Of a DNA stretch of 64,000 bases, positions 41,375 to 50,046 are shown piece after piece. Origin of the DNA: Acetobacteraceae bacterium (lineage in GTDB: Bacteria; Pseudomonadota; Alphaproteobacteria; Acetobacterales; Acetobacteraceae); the NCBI GenBank assembly GCA_947475245.1, contig CANJLW010000001.1:224025-288024 (forward strand). Direction: 5' to 3'. Each line of letters begins with the position of its first letter. The stretch's first letter is position 1. The position numbers were made by a program, and so were the translations under genes. The notes beneath the pieces are model-generated. The model saw only the letters and a program-made list of their open reading frames with translations, was not told the origin of the DNA and did no database searches.

Positions 41375-41412
41375 CCGGCATCGTCGACACGAGTATGTGT
41401 CGACGATGCCGG
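41375..41412. terminator. Long hairpin between convergent genes, no U-tract
   Basis: Perfect 16-bp inverted repeat (41375-41390 with 41397-41412; arms CCGGCATCGTCGACAC and complement) and loop GAGTAT. It lies between the end of the 35883-41370 operon and the minus-strand Asp-box gene. Neither side carries a T-run. Confidence 0.5.
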
Positions 41413-41421
41413 AGTACGAGT

Positions 41422-42471
41422 TCAGCCAACGGCGAGGGAGTAGATATCCTTGACGCCATGCGGCAGTGGCAGGGAATTCCAGCTCTGACCGCCGTCTTCG
41501 GTGCCATAGATTTCGCCGTCGTAGCGCGCGCCGATATAGACCTGATCGGGATCGGTCTGATGCAGCGCGACCGACATGATCGTGCCGTGCACGGTCACTT
41601 TGTCGAAGCGCTTCCAGCTCGCGCCCTTATCGGTGCTGCGATAGATCGCGCCTTCCTTGCTGGCGGCGGCGACGCTGAGCGCGGCGTACAGCGTGTTGCC
41701 GTCGGTCGGGGAGACCTTGATGTCGCGCCCATATGTTGTGTTGGAGAAACGGCCGAGCTCCATGTCCTGCCAGCTTGCGCCGCCGTCTTCGGTGCGGAAC
41801 AGGCCCATGCGCGCGGCGAAGATCACGGCGTCGGGATCGGCCGGGCTGATCGCGATTGCGTGGCCGTCGAGCATGCCTTCGTTATAGGTGTTGCTGACGA
41901 TCTTGCTCTTCAGATGCGGCTTCTGCGCCAAACGCAGCAGATCGGCGCTGCAATCGGTCCAGCTTTCGCCGCCGTCGGTGGTCTTCATGACGCCGTTGAC
42001 TTCAAGCGCGGCGAAAATCGTACCGGGCTGGGTCGGGTGCTGCGCAAGGCGCATCACGCGGCAGGCGAAGGGCATCACCGCGCGGTCGGGCATGCCGGGG
42101 TCGGGCAGTTTCTTCCAGGTCTCGCCCTTGTCCTCGCTGCGGTACATCTGGATCGGCGAGGCGCCGGCGAAGACGCGGTTGGCATTGCCGGCATCGACCA
42201 GGAACGACCAGATCTGCATGCCCTTGTCGGGGAAGTTGGTGCGCTGGAAGGATTTTCCCGCGTCCGTGCTGCGATAGACGCCGTCGCTGGTGCCCGCGAA
42301 CACGACATTCGAGTCGGTGGGGTGAACGTGAACGGCGAAGGTTTCGACGTCCTGCACGACATGTTGCCAGGACTCGGCTCCGGCGGCGCGACTGAATACG
42401 CCGACGAGACCTTTTTGACCGGCGTTCCCGACATAGCCGGCGACGCCCGCATAGAGATTAGATTGTGCCAT
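41422..42471 (-). CDS. Asp-box (BNR) repeat beta-propeller protein
   Basis: 349 residues built from six Asp-box motifs of the form S/T-x-D-x-G-x-S/T-W: RSTDAGKSF, RSEDKGETW, KTTDGGESW, RTEDGGASW, RSTDKGASW and GTEDGGQSW, spaced about 40-65 residues. This is the sialidase/sortilin-like beta-propeller architecture also used in bacterial photosystem-stability and glycosidase-like proteins. There is no signal peptide and no sialidase Arg triad that I can place, so a hydrolytic role is not supported. It is divergent from the Ldh2-type gene. Confidence 0.8.
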   Translation of the reverse strand: MAQSNLYAGVAGYVGNAGQKGLVGVFSRAAGAESWQHVVQDVETFAVHVHPTDSNVVFAGTSDGVYRSTDAGKSFQRTNFPDKGMQIWSFLVDAGNANRVFAGASPIQMYRSEDKGETWKKLPDPGMPDRAVMPFACRVMRLAQHPTQPGTIFAALEVNGVMKTTDGGESWTDCSADLLRLAQKPHLKSKIVSNTYNEGMLDGHAIAISPADPDAVIFAARMGLFRTEDGGASWQDMELGRFSNTTYGRDIKVSPTDGNTLYAALSVAAASKEGAIYRSTDKGASWKRFDKVTVHGTIMSVALHQTDPDQVYIGARYDGEIYGTEDGGQSWNSLPLPHGVKDIYSLAVG

Positions 42472-42600
42472 GATTGCGGCTCCTCCAGATTTGCATTCTG
42501 TCCCTACGCTACGCTGCTCCCGAAGGATTGGCCATAGGGATTGGCCAACCGGATATTCCTGTCGTAGCCTGTCGGTCGACCGAATGAAGGGGGAATATCC

Positions 42601-43650
42601 ATGCCGAACGTTTCAGCGGAACGCCTGATCGAGATCGCCAAGGGCCTGTTGATCAGCGCCGGCGCGTCCGAGGAGGAGGCCGCGGTCATCGCGCGCTACA
42701 ACATCGGTGCCAACCTCGTGGGGCATGACTCCCACGGCATCATCCTGATCCCGCAATATATCGAACGCATTAAGGTCGGCCATATCGTCCCGCAGGCGCC
42801 CTGGGTCATCACCCAGGAAACCGCCACGACGACGGTTGTCGACGGGCATTGGGGCTTTGGCTACGCCGTGTCCGATCGCGCCATGCGCTATACGATCGAA
42901 AAGGCGAAGAAGCAGAACGTCGCCGCGACGACGGTGTTCCGTCAAAGCCATATCGGCCGTTTGGCGTCCTATCCGCTGCTGGCCGCGTCCGAGGGCATGA
43001 TCGCGATGATCACCGCCGATTCCGGCCGCAGCGCCAAGGCGGTTGCGCCGTTCGGCGGCGCCAAGGCACGCCTGGGCACCAACCCCATTGCCTTCGCGAT
43101 CCCGTCCAACCTCGACGGCCCTCTGGTGTTCGACATGGCGACATCCGCCGCCGCCGCCGGCAAGATCAACGTCGCCACGGCGCGCGGCGAACAGGTTCCG
43201 CCGGGCTGGCTGATCGACGCGGAAGGCAAGCCGTCAACCGATCCGCGCGTGTTGAAGGCCGGCGGCGCGTTGCTGCCGCTGGGTGGCGCGGAAGGCTACA
43301 AGGGCACGGGTCTGGCCGCGATCGTCGAAATCCTCTCCGGCCTGCTGACCGGTCTGGGCTTTGGCGTCGAGCCGTCCGGCCGTCACAACGACGGTTGCTT
43401 TATGGCCGTGTTCAACGTCCAGGCGTTCCGCGACCTCGCGACGTTCAAGCAGGAAGTGACGGATTTCGCGCACTACCTGAAGGACACGCCGCTGGCGCAG
43501 GGCTCGACCGAAATCTACTACCCCGGCGAGGTGGAGTTCCGGAAGGAACAAGACCGTCGCAAGAACGGCGTGCCGATCGAAGACGCGACGTGGAACAAGC
43601 TCAAGGAACTCGCGACCGGATACGGGATCGCCGACAAGCTCGGCTTCTGA
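42601..43650 (+). CDS. Malate/L-lactate (Ldh2)-family NAD(P)-dependent dehydrogenase
   Basis: 349 residues. The family signature ANLVGHDSHGI carries the conserved catalytic His, followed by TTVVDGHWGFGYAVS, SHIGRLASYPLLAA, GGAKARLGTNPIAFAIPS, FDMATSAAAAGKINVA and GYKGTGLAAIVEILSG. The family reduces 2-oxoacids or cyclic imines (malate, lactate, ureidoglycolate, delta-1-pyrroline-2-carboxylate); the substrate is not predictable. GGGGGAATATCC precedes the ATG. It is followed by a VapBC pair on the other strand. Confidence 0.9.
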   Translation: MPNVSAERLIEIAKGLLISAGASEEEAAVIARYNIGANLVGHDSHGIILIPQYIERIKVGHIVPQAPWVITQETATTTVVDGHWGFGYAVSDRAMRYTIEKAKKQNVAATTVFRQSHIGRLASYPLLAASEGMIAMITADSGRSAKAVAPFGGAKARLGTNPIAFAIPSNLDGPLVFDMATSAAAAGKINVATARGEQVPPGWLIDAEGKPSTDPRVLKAGGALLPLGGAEGYKGTGLAAIVEILSGLLTGLGFGVEPSGRHNDGCFMAVFNVQAFRDLATFKQEVTDFAHYLKDTPLAQGSTEIYYPGEVEFRKEQDRRKNGVPIEDATWNKLKELATGYGIADKLGF

Positions 43651-43695
43651 TGCCTGAACGACCGCGGCGGGCTTCGGCCCGCCGCGGATCGCCCT

Positions 43696-44094
43696 TTACG
43701 CCGCGGCGATATCCGTCCAGACGAAATCGTTGCCCTTGAACAGCAACAACGCGTTGTTCGACCGCGCGCAGGCGTAGGCAAAACAGTCGCCCATGTTGAG
43801 CGCGGCGCGATGTCGGCCCTTGCCGAACCGCGCGAACGCATCCGCCGCGATTTCGCATTCTCGTTCGCCAATCACGACATACCGAACATCCGCTTCAGCC
43901 AGGAACCGGTCGATGTGCTCCTGTGCCGCGGCAACGGACAGGCCATGGATGCGGCACAGCCCGACCGTCGTTTCCCAAACCGACAAGGCTGAACACAACC
44001 GATCCGGGTCCGCTTCCAGCCGATCCGCCAGATCGTCCGCATCGTCCTCGTGCGTCAGGATTGCCAGCAGCGCGGACGCATCGACGAAAATCAC
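43696..44094 (-). CDS. vapC: VapC-type PIN-domain ribonuclease toxin
   Basis: 132-residue PIN domain. The four acidic metal-binding residues appear intact: Asp5 (IFVDASALLAIL), Glu41 (SVWETTVGL), Asp103 (NMGDCFAYA) and Asp123 (FKGNDF). It overlaps the upstream antitoxin by 4 bases (ATGA), the usual coupling of type II modules. It would cleave RNA, usually tRNA or rRNA in this family, when freed from VapB. The full acidic set suggests an active toxin. Confidence 0.92.
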   Translation of the reverse strand: MIFVDASALLAILTHEDDADDLADRLEADPDRLCSALSVWETTVGLCRIHGLSVAAAQEHIDRFLAEADVRYVVIGERECEIAADAFARFGKGRHRAALNMGDCFAYACARSNNALLLFKGNDFVWTDIAAA

Positions 44095-44333
44095 GCGGCA
44101 TCGCCGGACAGATCGTCGAAGAACGCCTTGTCCGCCGTCAGCCCGCTCGGTGGCGGAAGCGGATGCGCAGCCCGGAGTCTCGCAAACCGGTCACGCAACG
44201 GCACCGCGTGTCGGTCCCGCCGCAGTTCCGCTTCGACCGCAAGCCGCACAGCGTCTTGCTTCGACACGCCCCGCAGGCGCGCGAGCGTGGCAACCAGCGC
44301 GGCGACGCCGTCATCCTTGATGTAGAGCGGCAT
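44091..44333 (-). CDS. vapB: VapB-type antitoxin (PSK transcription-factor-like)
   Basis: 80 residues. N-terminal region MPLYIKDDGVAALVATLARLRGVSKQDAVRLAVEAEL matches the Rv0623-like antitoxin family: a ribbon-helix-helix-type DNA-binding part followed by a Pro-rich linker and a C-terminal tail (FFDDLSGDAA) that wraps the toxin. Upstream of vapC with 4-base overlap; expected to repress its own promoter. Confidence 0.88.
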   Translation of the reverse strand: MPLYIKDDGVAALVATLARLRGVSKQDAVRLAVEAELRRDRHAVPLRDRFARLRAAHPLPPPSGLTADKAFFDDLSGDAA

Positions 44334-44432
44334 GGCGACCTCGAATATCCCGATCTCTGTTCAGGATATCCGATCAACGCGTCAACAGCCAGTCAATCCG
44401 CTTGTTCGCAGCGATGCCGACCCGTCGAGGCG

Positions 44433-44990
44433 CTATTCGTCCGAAAACGAGACGTCGAGATAAAGCTCGTTCAGCGGAATGGCGATGCCGATTTCCGGCA
44501 ACGCCAGGTCGACGTCGCCTTCCACGATAACACTGGCCCAGACGCCGTTCATTCGCGTGAAGACCGTCGCCGCCTGACTGCTCTGTTCCAGAATGACATA
44601 GCGCTGGATCGATTGCGTCGCGCCGTATTCGCGTGCCTTGACGATGCGGTCGGTGCGCGATGTGCTCGGGCTGAGGATTTCGAAAACGACGACGGGGTTG
44701 TTGGCCAGGGTCGCCGCGCCGGTTTGTGGGGAACAGGCGACGAAGGCGTCAGGGTAGCGGATGCTGCCCGCGGCCTCGATCTTTGCGTCGCTGCCGTAGC
44801 CGCGACACGGTCCGCCGCGCAGGCGAAGGTTCAGACCGGTGATCAAATTGCCATGGATCGTGGCATGGGTCATTGTCCCGCCCGTCATCGCCACCGGGCC
44901 GAAACCGTCGAATTCCCAACGGTGTTCCTGCCGAGACTCCCACGGCAAGAACTCGTCCAAGGACATCGGTCGGCGAAGCGCGCTGCTCAT
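44433..44990 (-). CDS. Uma2 (DUF820) family putative endonuclease
   Basis: 185 residues with the PD-(D/E)xK-like core of the family: MSLDEFLPWE, FDGFGPVAMTGGTMTHATIHGNLI, then Asp81 in IRYPDAFVAC and Glu104 in VVVFEILSPSTSRTDR, a characteristic Uma2 pattern. Function of the family is not settled; it is expanded in cyanobacteria and found in many bacteria. It may be a mobile-associated nuclease. Adjacent to VapBC and DUF29 genes, a small accessory patch. Confidence 0.88.
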   Translation of the reverse strand: MSSALRRPMSLDEFLPWESRQEHRWEFDGFGPVAMTGGTMTHATIHGNLITGLNLRLRGGPCRGYGSDAKIEAAGSIRYPDAFVACSPQTGAATLANNPVVVFEILSPSTSRTDRIVKAREYGATQSIQRYVILEQSSQAATVFTRMNGVWASVIVEGDVDLALPEIGIAIPLNELYLDVSFSDE

Positions 44991-45287
44991 GACACTTCGA
45001 TACTATCACCGGAATCGACTGATCGGTAGTGGCTCAGGCGGAACACCTTCGCCACTCCGGCGGCGGTCAACGTCGCCCCTGAGCCGCGACGGCCTGACCG
45101 TCCGTGGATACCCTTGCATAGCCGTAGATCATGGCACCTTTAGGCACGAAACTTCTGCAGGGGAAAAGCTCAATCGGATCAAGGCTCTGGGTTCTTGAAT
45201 GGCTCGTTAGGGGACATTCGACCGGCCCACGCCCCGAAACTGGAAGCCATTGTGGAACGGGGCCGGCCGTTCTGCTAGCATGCAGCC
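44991..45287. other. Intergenic stretch upstream of the Uma2 and DUF29 genes
   Basis: Nearly 300 bp with no supported gene between divergent starts. Only a -10-like TAGCAT just before the DUF29 ATG (45276-45281) is notable; no ribosome site follows it. I see no repeats, tRNA or mobile-element ends. Confidence 0.5.
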
Positions 45288-45761
45288 ATGCCGGACGATC
45301 TCTACCATCGCGATGTTCTCCTATGGTCCGAACAGCAGGCCGATCTGCTGCGACGGGTCGCGCGCGGGGAACGGGTGAACAACGTCGATTGGGACCGCGT
45401 GGTCGAGGAGATCGAGGACGTGGGTATTTCGGAACTGCGCTCCGTCGAAAGCTTCATGACGCTGACGCTGTTGCATTTGTTGAAAATTTACGGCTGGCCC
45501 GACAGTTCGGCCGTGGATCACTGGCGGGTTGAAACAACGGTGCTCCAGGGCGAAGCGCAGCGGCGTTTCGCGCCGTCCATGCAGCGGCAACTGGATGCCG
45601 AAAAGGTGTTCGCAGCAGCGCTCAAACCTTTGAAGCGGGCGAAATACGATGGCGGCCTGCCCCGCGCCTTCCCGCAATCGTGCCCGTTTACGCTGGATCA
45701 ATTGCTGAATGAGGACCCCGAGGTGCTGGAAGCGCTGCTGACCGCCCCGCCGGAATCCTGA
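45288..45761 (+). CDS. DUF29 family protein
   Basis: 157 residues. The DUF29 signature is clear: LYHRDVLLWSEQQADLLRRVARGERVNNVDWDRVVEEIEDVGISELRSVESFMTLTLLHLLKI, a helical domain of no assigned function, frequent in cyanobacteria and alphaproteobacteria and often near toxin-antitoxin or Uma2 genes. No ribosome site precedes the ATG; a -10-like TAGCAT lies seven bases upstream, so the message may be leaderless. Confidence 0.88.
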   Translation: MPDDLYHRDVLLWSEQQADLLRRVARGERVNNVDWDRVVEEIEDVGISELRSVESFMTLTLLHLLKIYGWPDSSAVDHWRVETTVLQGEAQRRFAPSMQRQLDAEKVFAAALKPLKRAKYDGGLPRAFPQSCPFTLDQLLNEDPEVLEALLTAPPES

Positions 45762-45862
45762 TCCATGACGGCCGATCCCTACAACCGCGCTGTCTCCCTC
45801 TTGTCAGAACAGAACGACGAATGTGCCGAAGGGCTTCCCGTTGGTCTACGGCGTCCGGCCGG

Positions 45863-45892
45863 CCTGAGCGGTGGTCCGTAGGACCGCTCAGG
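45863..45892. terminator. Hairpin downstream of the DUF29 gene
   Basis: Inverted repeat CCTGAGCGGT/ACCGCTCAGG with a 10-base loop, about 100 bp after the DUF29 stop and about 140 bp before the amidohydrolase gene. It has no T-run. The rest of 45762-46035 has no supported gene. Confidence 0.35.
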
Positions 45893-46035
45893 ATCATTGT
45901 CGCCGAGCATGTCGAAGAATTTTACATATCGCCGGATGGATTGATGGCGGCTTTGTGCCTGGGGGCGGCCCATCGCCACCATTGCGACCGCGCGCGGAAG
46001 CCGCCATCCTCCGACCAAAGCGGAGGACCCAATCC

Positions 46036-47742
46036 ATGGCAGACCTGATCATTCGCAACGGCACGATCGTCGACGGCACCGGCGGTCAACCCTTCGAAGC
46101 CGATATCGCCGTCGATAACGGCAAGATCGTCGCCGTCGGCAAAGTCTCCGGCCGGGGCGCGGAAGAAATCGACGCCAAAGGCAAGATCGTCACCCCCGGC
46201 TTCGTCGATCCGCACTCCCACTACGACGCCCAGGCGACATGGAGCAGCCGTATCACCCCATCGTCGTGGAACGGCGTCACCACCACCCTGATCGGCAATT
46301 GCGGCGTCGGCTTCGCGCCCTGCCGCCCCGAACAGCGCGACATGCTGGTTCGCCTGATGGAAGGCGTGGAGGACATCCCCGAACCCGTCCTGACCGAAGG
46401 TCTGCCGTGGAACTGGCAGTCCTTCCCCGAATACCTGGATGCCCTGGAATCCCGGCCCTACGACCTCGACGTCGCCACCCAGGTGCCGCACGCCGCCGTG
46501 CGCGTTTTCGTCATGGGCAAGCGCGGCGTCGATCGCGAACCGGCGACCGAAGCCGAGGGCCTCGCCATGGCGCGTCTCGCCGCCGAAGGCATCCAGGCCG
46601 GCGCGCTCGGCTTTTCGACCTCGCGCACTATCAACCACAAGACCAAGGCCGGCGCGCATATTCCGACGCTCGATGCCGACGAGGCGGAATTGTCCGCCAT
46701 CGCGCGCGGGCTGCGCGGGATCGACGCGGGCTGGATGCAGGTGATCTCGGACTTCGACGACGCCGAACCGGAATTCGCCATGCTGCGCCGTCTCGTCGGC
46801 CAATCCGGCCGGCCCATGGCCATCACCATCCTGCAACGCGACGCCAAGCCGGAAGAATGGCGCCGCATCACCGGCTGGATCGCCGAAGCCAACGACGCCG
46901 GCCTTCCCATGCTCGGCCAGGTCCTGACCCGCCCGACTGGCATTCTGTTGGGGTTCGAGATTTCGCAGAACCCGTTCCTCGGCCGTCCCAGCTATGACGC
47001 TCTCGGCGGATTGCCGTTCGAACAACGAGTCGCGGCCCTGCGCGACCCGGCCTTGCGCGCGCGCATTCTCCAGGAACGCTGCCCGGATGCGAGCCTGGAA
47101 CGACGGGTATCGCGTTGGGATCGCATCTTCCCGCTGAACGATCCGCCGAATTACGAGCCGACACCGGCGGACAGCATCGCCGCCCGCGCCGAACGCGAAG
47201 GCCGCGATCCCGCCGATCTCGCCTACGACATCCTGCTGGAGAATAACGGCAAGACGATCCTGTATCGGCCGCTGTCGAATTACACCTACGGCAACCTCGA
47301 TACCGTGCACGATATGCTGACGCACAAGGCGACCATCGTCGGTCTGGGCGACGGCGGCGCGCATGTCGGCATCCTCTGCGATTCCAGCGCCATCGGCACG
47401 ATGCTGACGCATTGGACACGCGATCGCCGCGTCGGGCCGAAATTCGGCCTGCCCTGGGCGGTGAAGCGCATCACGCGGGATTCCGCCGTCGCCATCGGCC
47501 TGAACGATCGCGGCATCCTGGCGCCCGGCTACAAGGCCGACATCAACGTGATCGACTATGATCGGCTGCAACTGAACACGCCCGAAGTGGTCTATGACCT
47601 TCCCGCTGGCGGACGCCGCCTGATCCAGACGGCGGCGGGGTACGAGGCCACCATCGTCTCCGGCGTGCCGGTCTATCGAGAGGGCGTCGCCACCGGTGCC
47701 CTGCCGGGACGCCTGGTGCGCGGGGCGAAAGCCAACCCATGA
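46036..47742 (+). CDS. N-acyl-D-amino-acid deacylase (D-aminoacylase) family amidohydrolase
   Basis: 568 residues, start at the ATG at 46036 (the frame is open upstream but [16 protein letters not shown] is the family N-terminus). Metal-site motif His60-x-His62 in [26 protein letters not shown], an insertion typical of the amidohydrolase-3 subclass, and [14 protein letters not shown] near the C-terminus with the catalytic Asp. It removes the acyl group from N-acyl-D-amino acids or related D-compounds. Its stop overlaps the ATG of the next gene, a molybdenum hydroxylase subunit, an unusual coupling. Confidence 0.9.
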   Translation: MADLIIRNGTIVDGTGGQPFEADIAVDNGKIVAVGKVSGRGAEEIDAKGKIVTPGFVDPHSHYDAQATWSSRITPSSWNGVTTTLIGNCGVGFAPCRPEQRDMLVRLMEGVEDIPEPVLTEGLPWNWQSFPEYLDALESRPYDLDVATQVPHAAVRVFVMGKRGVDREPATEAEGLAMARLAAEGIQAGALGFSTSRTINHKTKAGAHIPTLDADEAELSAIARGLRGIDAGWMQVISDFDDAEPEFAMLRRLVGQSGRPMAITILQRDAKPEEWRRITGWIAEANDAGLPMLGQVLTRPTGILLGFEISQNPFLGRPSYDALGGLPFEQRVAALRDPALRARILQERCPDASLERRVSRWDRIFPLNDPPNYEPTPADSIAARAEREGRDPADLAYDILLENNGKTILYRPLSNYTYGNLDTVHDMLTHKATIVGLGDGGAHVGILCDSSAIGTMLTHWTRDRRVGPKFGLPWAVKRITRDSAVAIGLNDRGILAPGYKADINVIDYDRLQLNTPEVVYDLPAGGRRLIQTAAGYEATIVSGVPVYREGVATGALPGRLVRGAKANP

Positions 47743-50006
47743 CGCAGATCGGCCAATCCACGCAGCGTTTCGAGGATGCCCGGTTTCTGACCGGGCAGGG
47801 GCGGTTCGTGGAGGACGTGACGGTACCGGGCCAGGCCTGGGCCTGTGTCGTGCGCTCGCCGCACGCGCACGCACTGATCGCGCGGGTCGACGTCGAACAG
47901 GCACGCGCCGCTTCGGGCGTATTGGCGGTCTACACATACGCCGATATTGCCCATCTCGGCCTGCTGCCCTGCGCGACCGCGGTCGCCACGGTCGCGCCGA
48001 TGATCGTGCCGCCGAGACCGGCCTTGGCCAATGGCCGGGTGCGCCATGCCGGCGATCCCGTGGTGTTCATCGTCGCGGAAACCCTGGTTGCCGCGCGTGA
48101 CGCGGCCGAATTGGTCGTGATCGATTACGACCCGCTGCCGGCGGTGGTCGACGGTCCCGCCGCCCTGGCGGACGGGGCGCCGCAACTCTGGACGGAAGCG
48201 CCGAACAACCAGTCCTTCCGGTTCCAAAAGGGTGACCCCGCCGCGACACAAGCGGGCTTCGCCGCCGCGGCGCATGTGGCGGAACTGGAACTGGTGAATA
48301 ATCGTCTGGTGATCGCGCCGACGGAAACAAGATCGGCCATCGCCCGCTGCGAGGACGGTGTGTTCGATCTGTTCCTGACCGCGGCCTCGGTCCACGCGAT
48401 CCGCGACCAATTGGCCGATGCGATCTTCCACGTGCCCAAGGATCGAGTGCGGGTCGTCGCGCCGGATGTCGGCGGCGGGTTTGGCATCAAGAACTGTCTG
48501 TATCCCGAATGGGTGCTGCTGCTGTTCGCCGCGCGGGCCTTGAACCGTCCGATCAAATGGGTCGAAGACCGGGCGGAGGATTTCGTCAGCACGGCGCAGG
48601 GGCGCGACAATGTCTCCAAGGCGCGACTGGCGCTTGACGCGCAGGGGCGGTTCCTGGCGCTCGCTGTCGAGACCGTCGCCAATCTGGGGGCCTATATGTC
48701 GGGCGGCGGACCCGGCAGTTCGACCAACGCGCCCGCCGCGGCCATGGGCGGCGGCTATGTCATTCCCGCCATCAGCATGGATGTGCGCGCCGTCTTCACC
48801 AACACGGTACCCATCGATGCCTATCGCGGCGCGGGCAAGCCGGAAGCGAACTACCTGATAGAACGGTTGATCGATGAGGCCGCGCGCCGCTTCGGGTTCG
48901 ATCGGATCGATCTGCGTCGCCGCAACCTGGTCGCATCGTTTCCCTATCCCAAGGCACTGGGCACGACGATCGATTGCGGTCGGTTCGCCGCCAACATTGA
49001 AACGGTTCAGCAGGCCGCCGATTACGCGGGCTTCGCGGTCAGGCGCGCGGAGTCGGAGGCGAAAGGACTGCTGCGGGGCCTCGGCTTCGCCTGCTTCCTG
49101 GAAACCGCGCGCGGCGCGCCGAACGAAGGCGCCGAAATCCGCTTTCAGCCCGACGGCAAGGTGGCGTTGCTCGTCGGCACGCAATCGAACGGGCAGGGGC
49201 ATGAAACCTCCTATCCGCAGATTGCCGCCGATCTGATGGGGCTGCCGATCGAGGATTTCGTCTACATCCAGGCCGACACGGTCGAGGTGCGCGCCGGCAA
49301 CGGCCATGGCGGCGCCAGATCGATGCACATGGGCGGTTCGGCCCTGTTCAAGGCGGCCGAGACCGTGATCGCCAAGGGGAAGGTCGTCGCTGCCCGCCTG
49401 CTGCAGGCACAACAGGATCAGGTGGTATTCGAGGCCGGTCGCTTTGTCGTGCGCGCCGATCCCGAACGCTCGATCGACCTTCAGTCCCTGGCGCGGTCGG
49501 CACCGTCCGAACTCGACGCCTATGTCTGGAACCTGCTGGACATCATCACCTTTCCCAACGGGTGTCATATCGCGGAGGTCGAGGTCGATCCGGAAACCGG
49601 CCGCGTCACCCTGGATCGCTACACCGGGGTGGACGACTACGGTTCCATCGTCAATCCAATGCTGACGATCGGTCAGGTGCAGGGCGGCGTCGCCCAGGGC
49701 ATCGGGCAGGCGATGCTGGAACACACGGTTTACGATCCCGAGTCCGGGCAATTGCTGAGCGGTTCGCTGATGGATTACGCCCTGCCGCGCGCCGACGATC
49801 TGCCCGATCTGACGATCGTTCTGTCGGGCGTGCCGACAAAGGCCAATCCGCTGGGCGTCAAGGGTTCCGGTCAGGCGGGCGCGATTGCCGCGCCGCAGAC
49901 GATCGTCGGTGCCGTTCTGGATGCGCTGGCACCGCTGGGCGTCACGCATATCGATATGCCGACCACGCCGGAACGGGTGTGGCGGGCCATTCAGGCGGCG
50001 CGGTAA
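47739..50006 (+). CDS. Xanthine dehydrogenase/CoxL-family molybdopterin-binding large subunit (orphan)
   Basis: 755 residues. N-terminal FEDARFLTGQGRFVEDV, VRSPHAHA, then VAPDVGGGFGIKN, AYRGAGKPEANYL (form-II CoxL-type loop) and TQSNGQGHETSYPQI are all diagnostic for the molybdenum cofactor subunit. The FAD and [2Fe-2S] subunits normally encoded beside it are absent from the surrounding genes. At the C-terminus the family block GVKGxGExG reads GVKGSGQAG: the active-site Glu that deprotonates the Mo-bound hydroxyl is Gln712 (codon CAG, 49872-49874). It overlaps the D-aminoacylase gene by 4 bases. May be inactive, or use a different chemistry. Confidence 0.9.
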   Translation: MTQIGQSTQRFEDARFLTGQGRFVEDVTVPGQAWACVVRSPHAHALIARVDVEQARAASGVLAVYTYADIAHLGLLPCATAVATVAPMIVPPRPALANGRVRHAGDPVVFIVAETLVAARDAAELVVIDYDPLPAVVDGPAALADGAPQLWTEAPNNQSFRFQKGDPAATQAGFAAAAHVAELELVNNRLVIAPTETRSAIARCEDGVFDLFLTAASVHAIRDQLADAIFHVPKDRVRVVAPDVGGGFGIKNCLYPEWVLLLFAARALNRPIKWVEDRAEDFVSTAQGRDNVSKARLALDAQGRFLALAVETVANLGAYMSGGGPGSSTNAPAAAMGGGYVIPAISMDVRAVFTNTVPIDAYRGAGKPEANYLIERLIDEAARRFGFDRIDLRRRNLVASFPYPKALGTTIDCGRFAANIETVQQAADYAGFAVRRAESEAKGLLRGLGFACFLETARGAPNEGAEIRFQPDGKVALLVGTQSNGQGHETSYPQIAADLMGLPIEDFVYIQADTVEVRAGNGHGGARSMHMGGSALFKAAETVIAKGKVVAARLLQAQQDQVVFEAGRFVVRADPERSIDLQSLARSAPSELDAYVWNLLDIITFPNGCHIAEVEVDPETGRVTLDRYTGVDDYGSIVNPMLTIGQVQGGVAQGIGQAMLEHTVYDPESGQLLSGSLMDYALPRADDLPDLTIVLSGVPTKANPLGVKGSGQAGAIAAPQTIVGAVLDALAPLGVTHIDMPTTPERVWRAIQAAR

Positions 50007-50012
50007 AGCGTT

Positions 50013-50040
50013 TGGGGGAGCGCCGTTAAGCGCTCCCCCA
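50013..50040. terminator. Hairpin between convergent genes
   Basis: 11-bp stem TGGGGGAGCGC/GCGCTCCCCCA with loop CGTTAA between the Mo-hydroxylase gene (plus) and the cytochrome gene (minus). Short T/A runs flank it (TTT after it, AAA before), so weak terminator function in both directions is plausible. Confidence 0.6.
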
Positions 50041-50046
50041 TTTGCC

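Noticed and set aside
43696-45761. Insertion sequence or integrative element around vapBC/Uma2
   Set aside because: No transposase, integrase, terminal inverted repeat or target duplication is visible.
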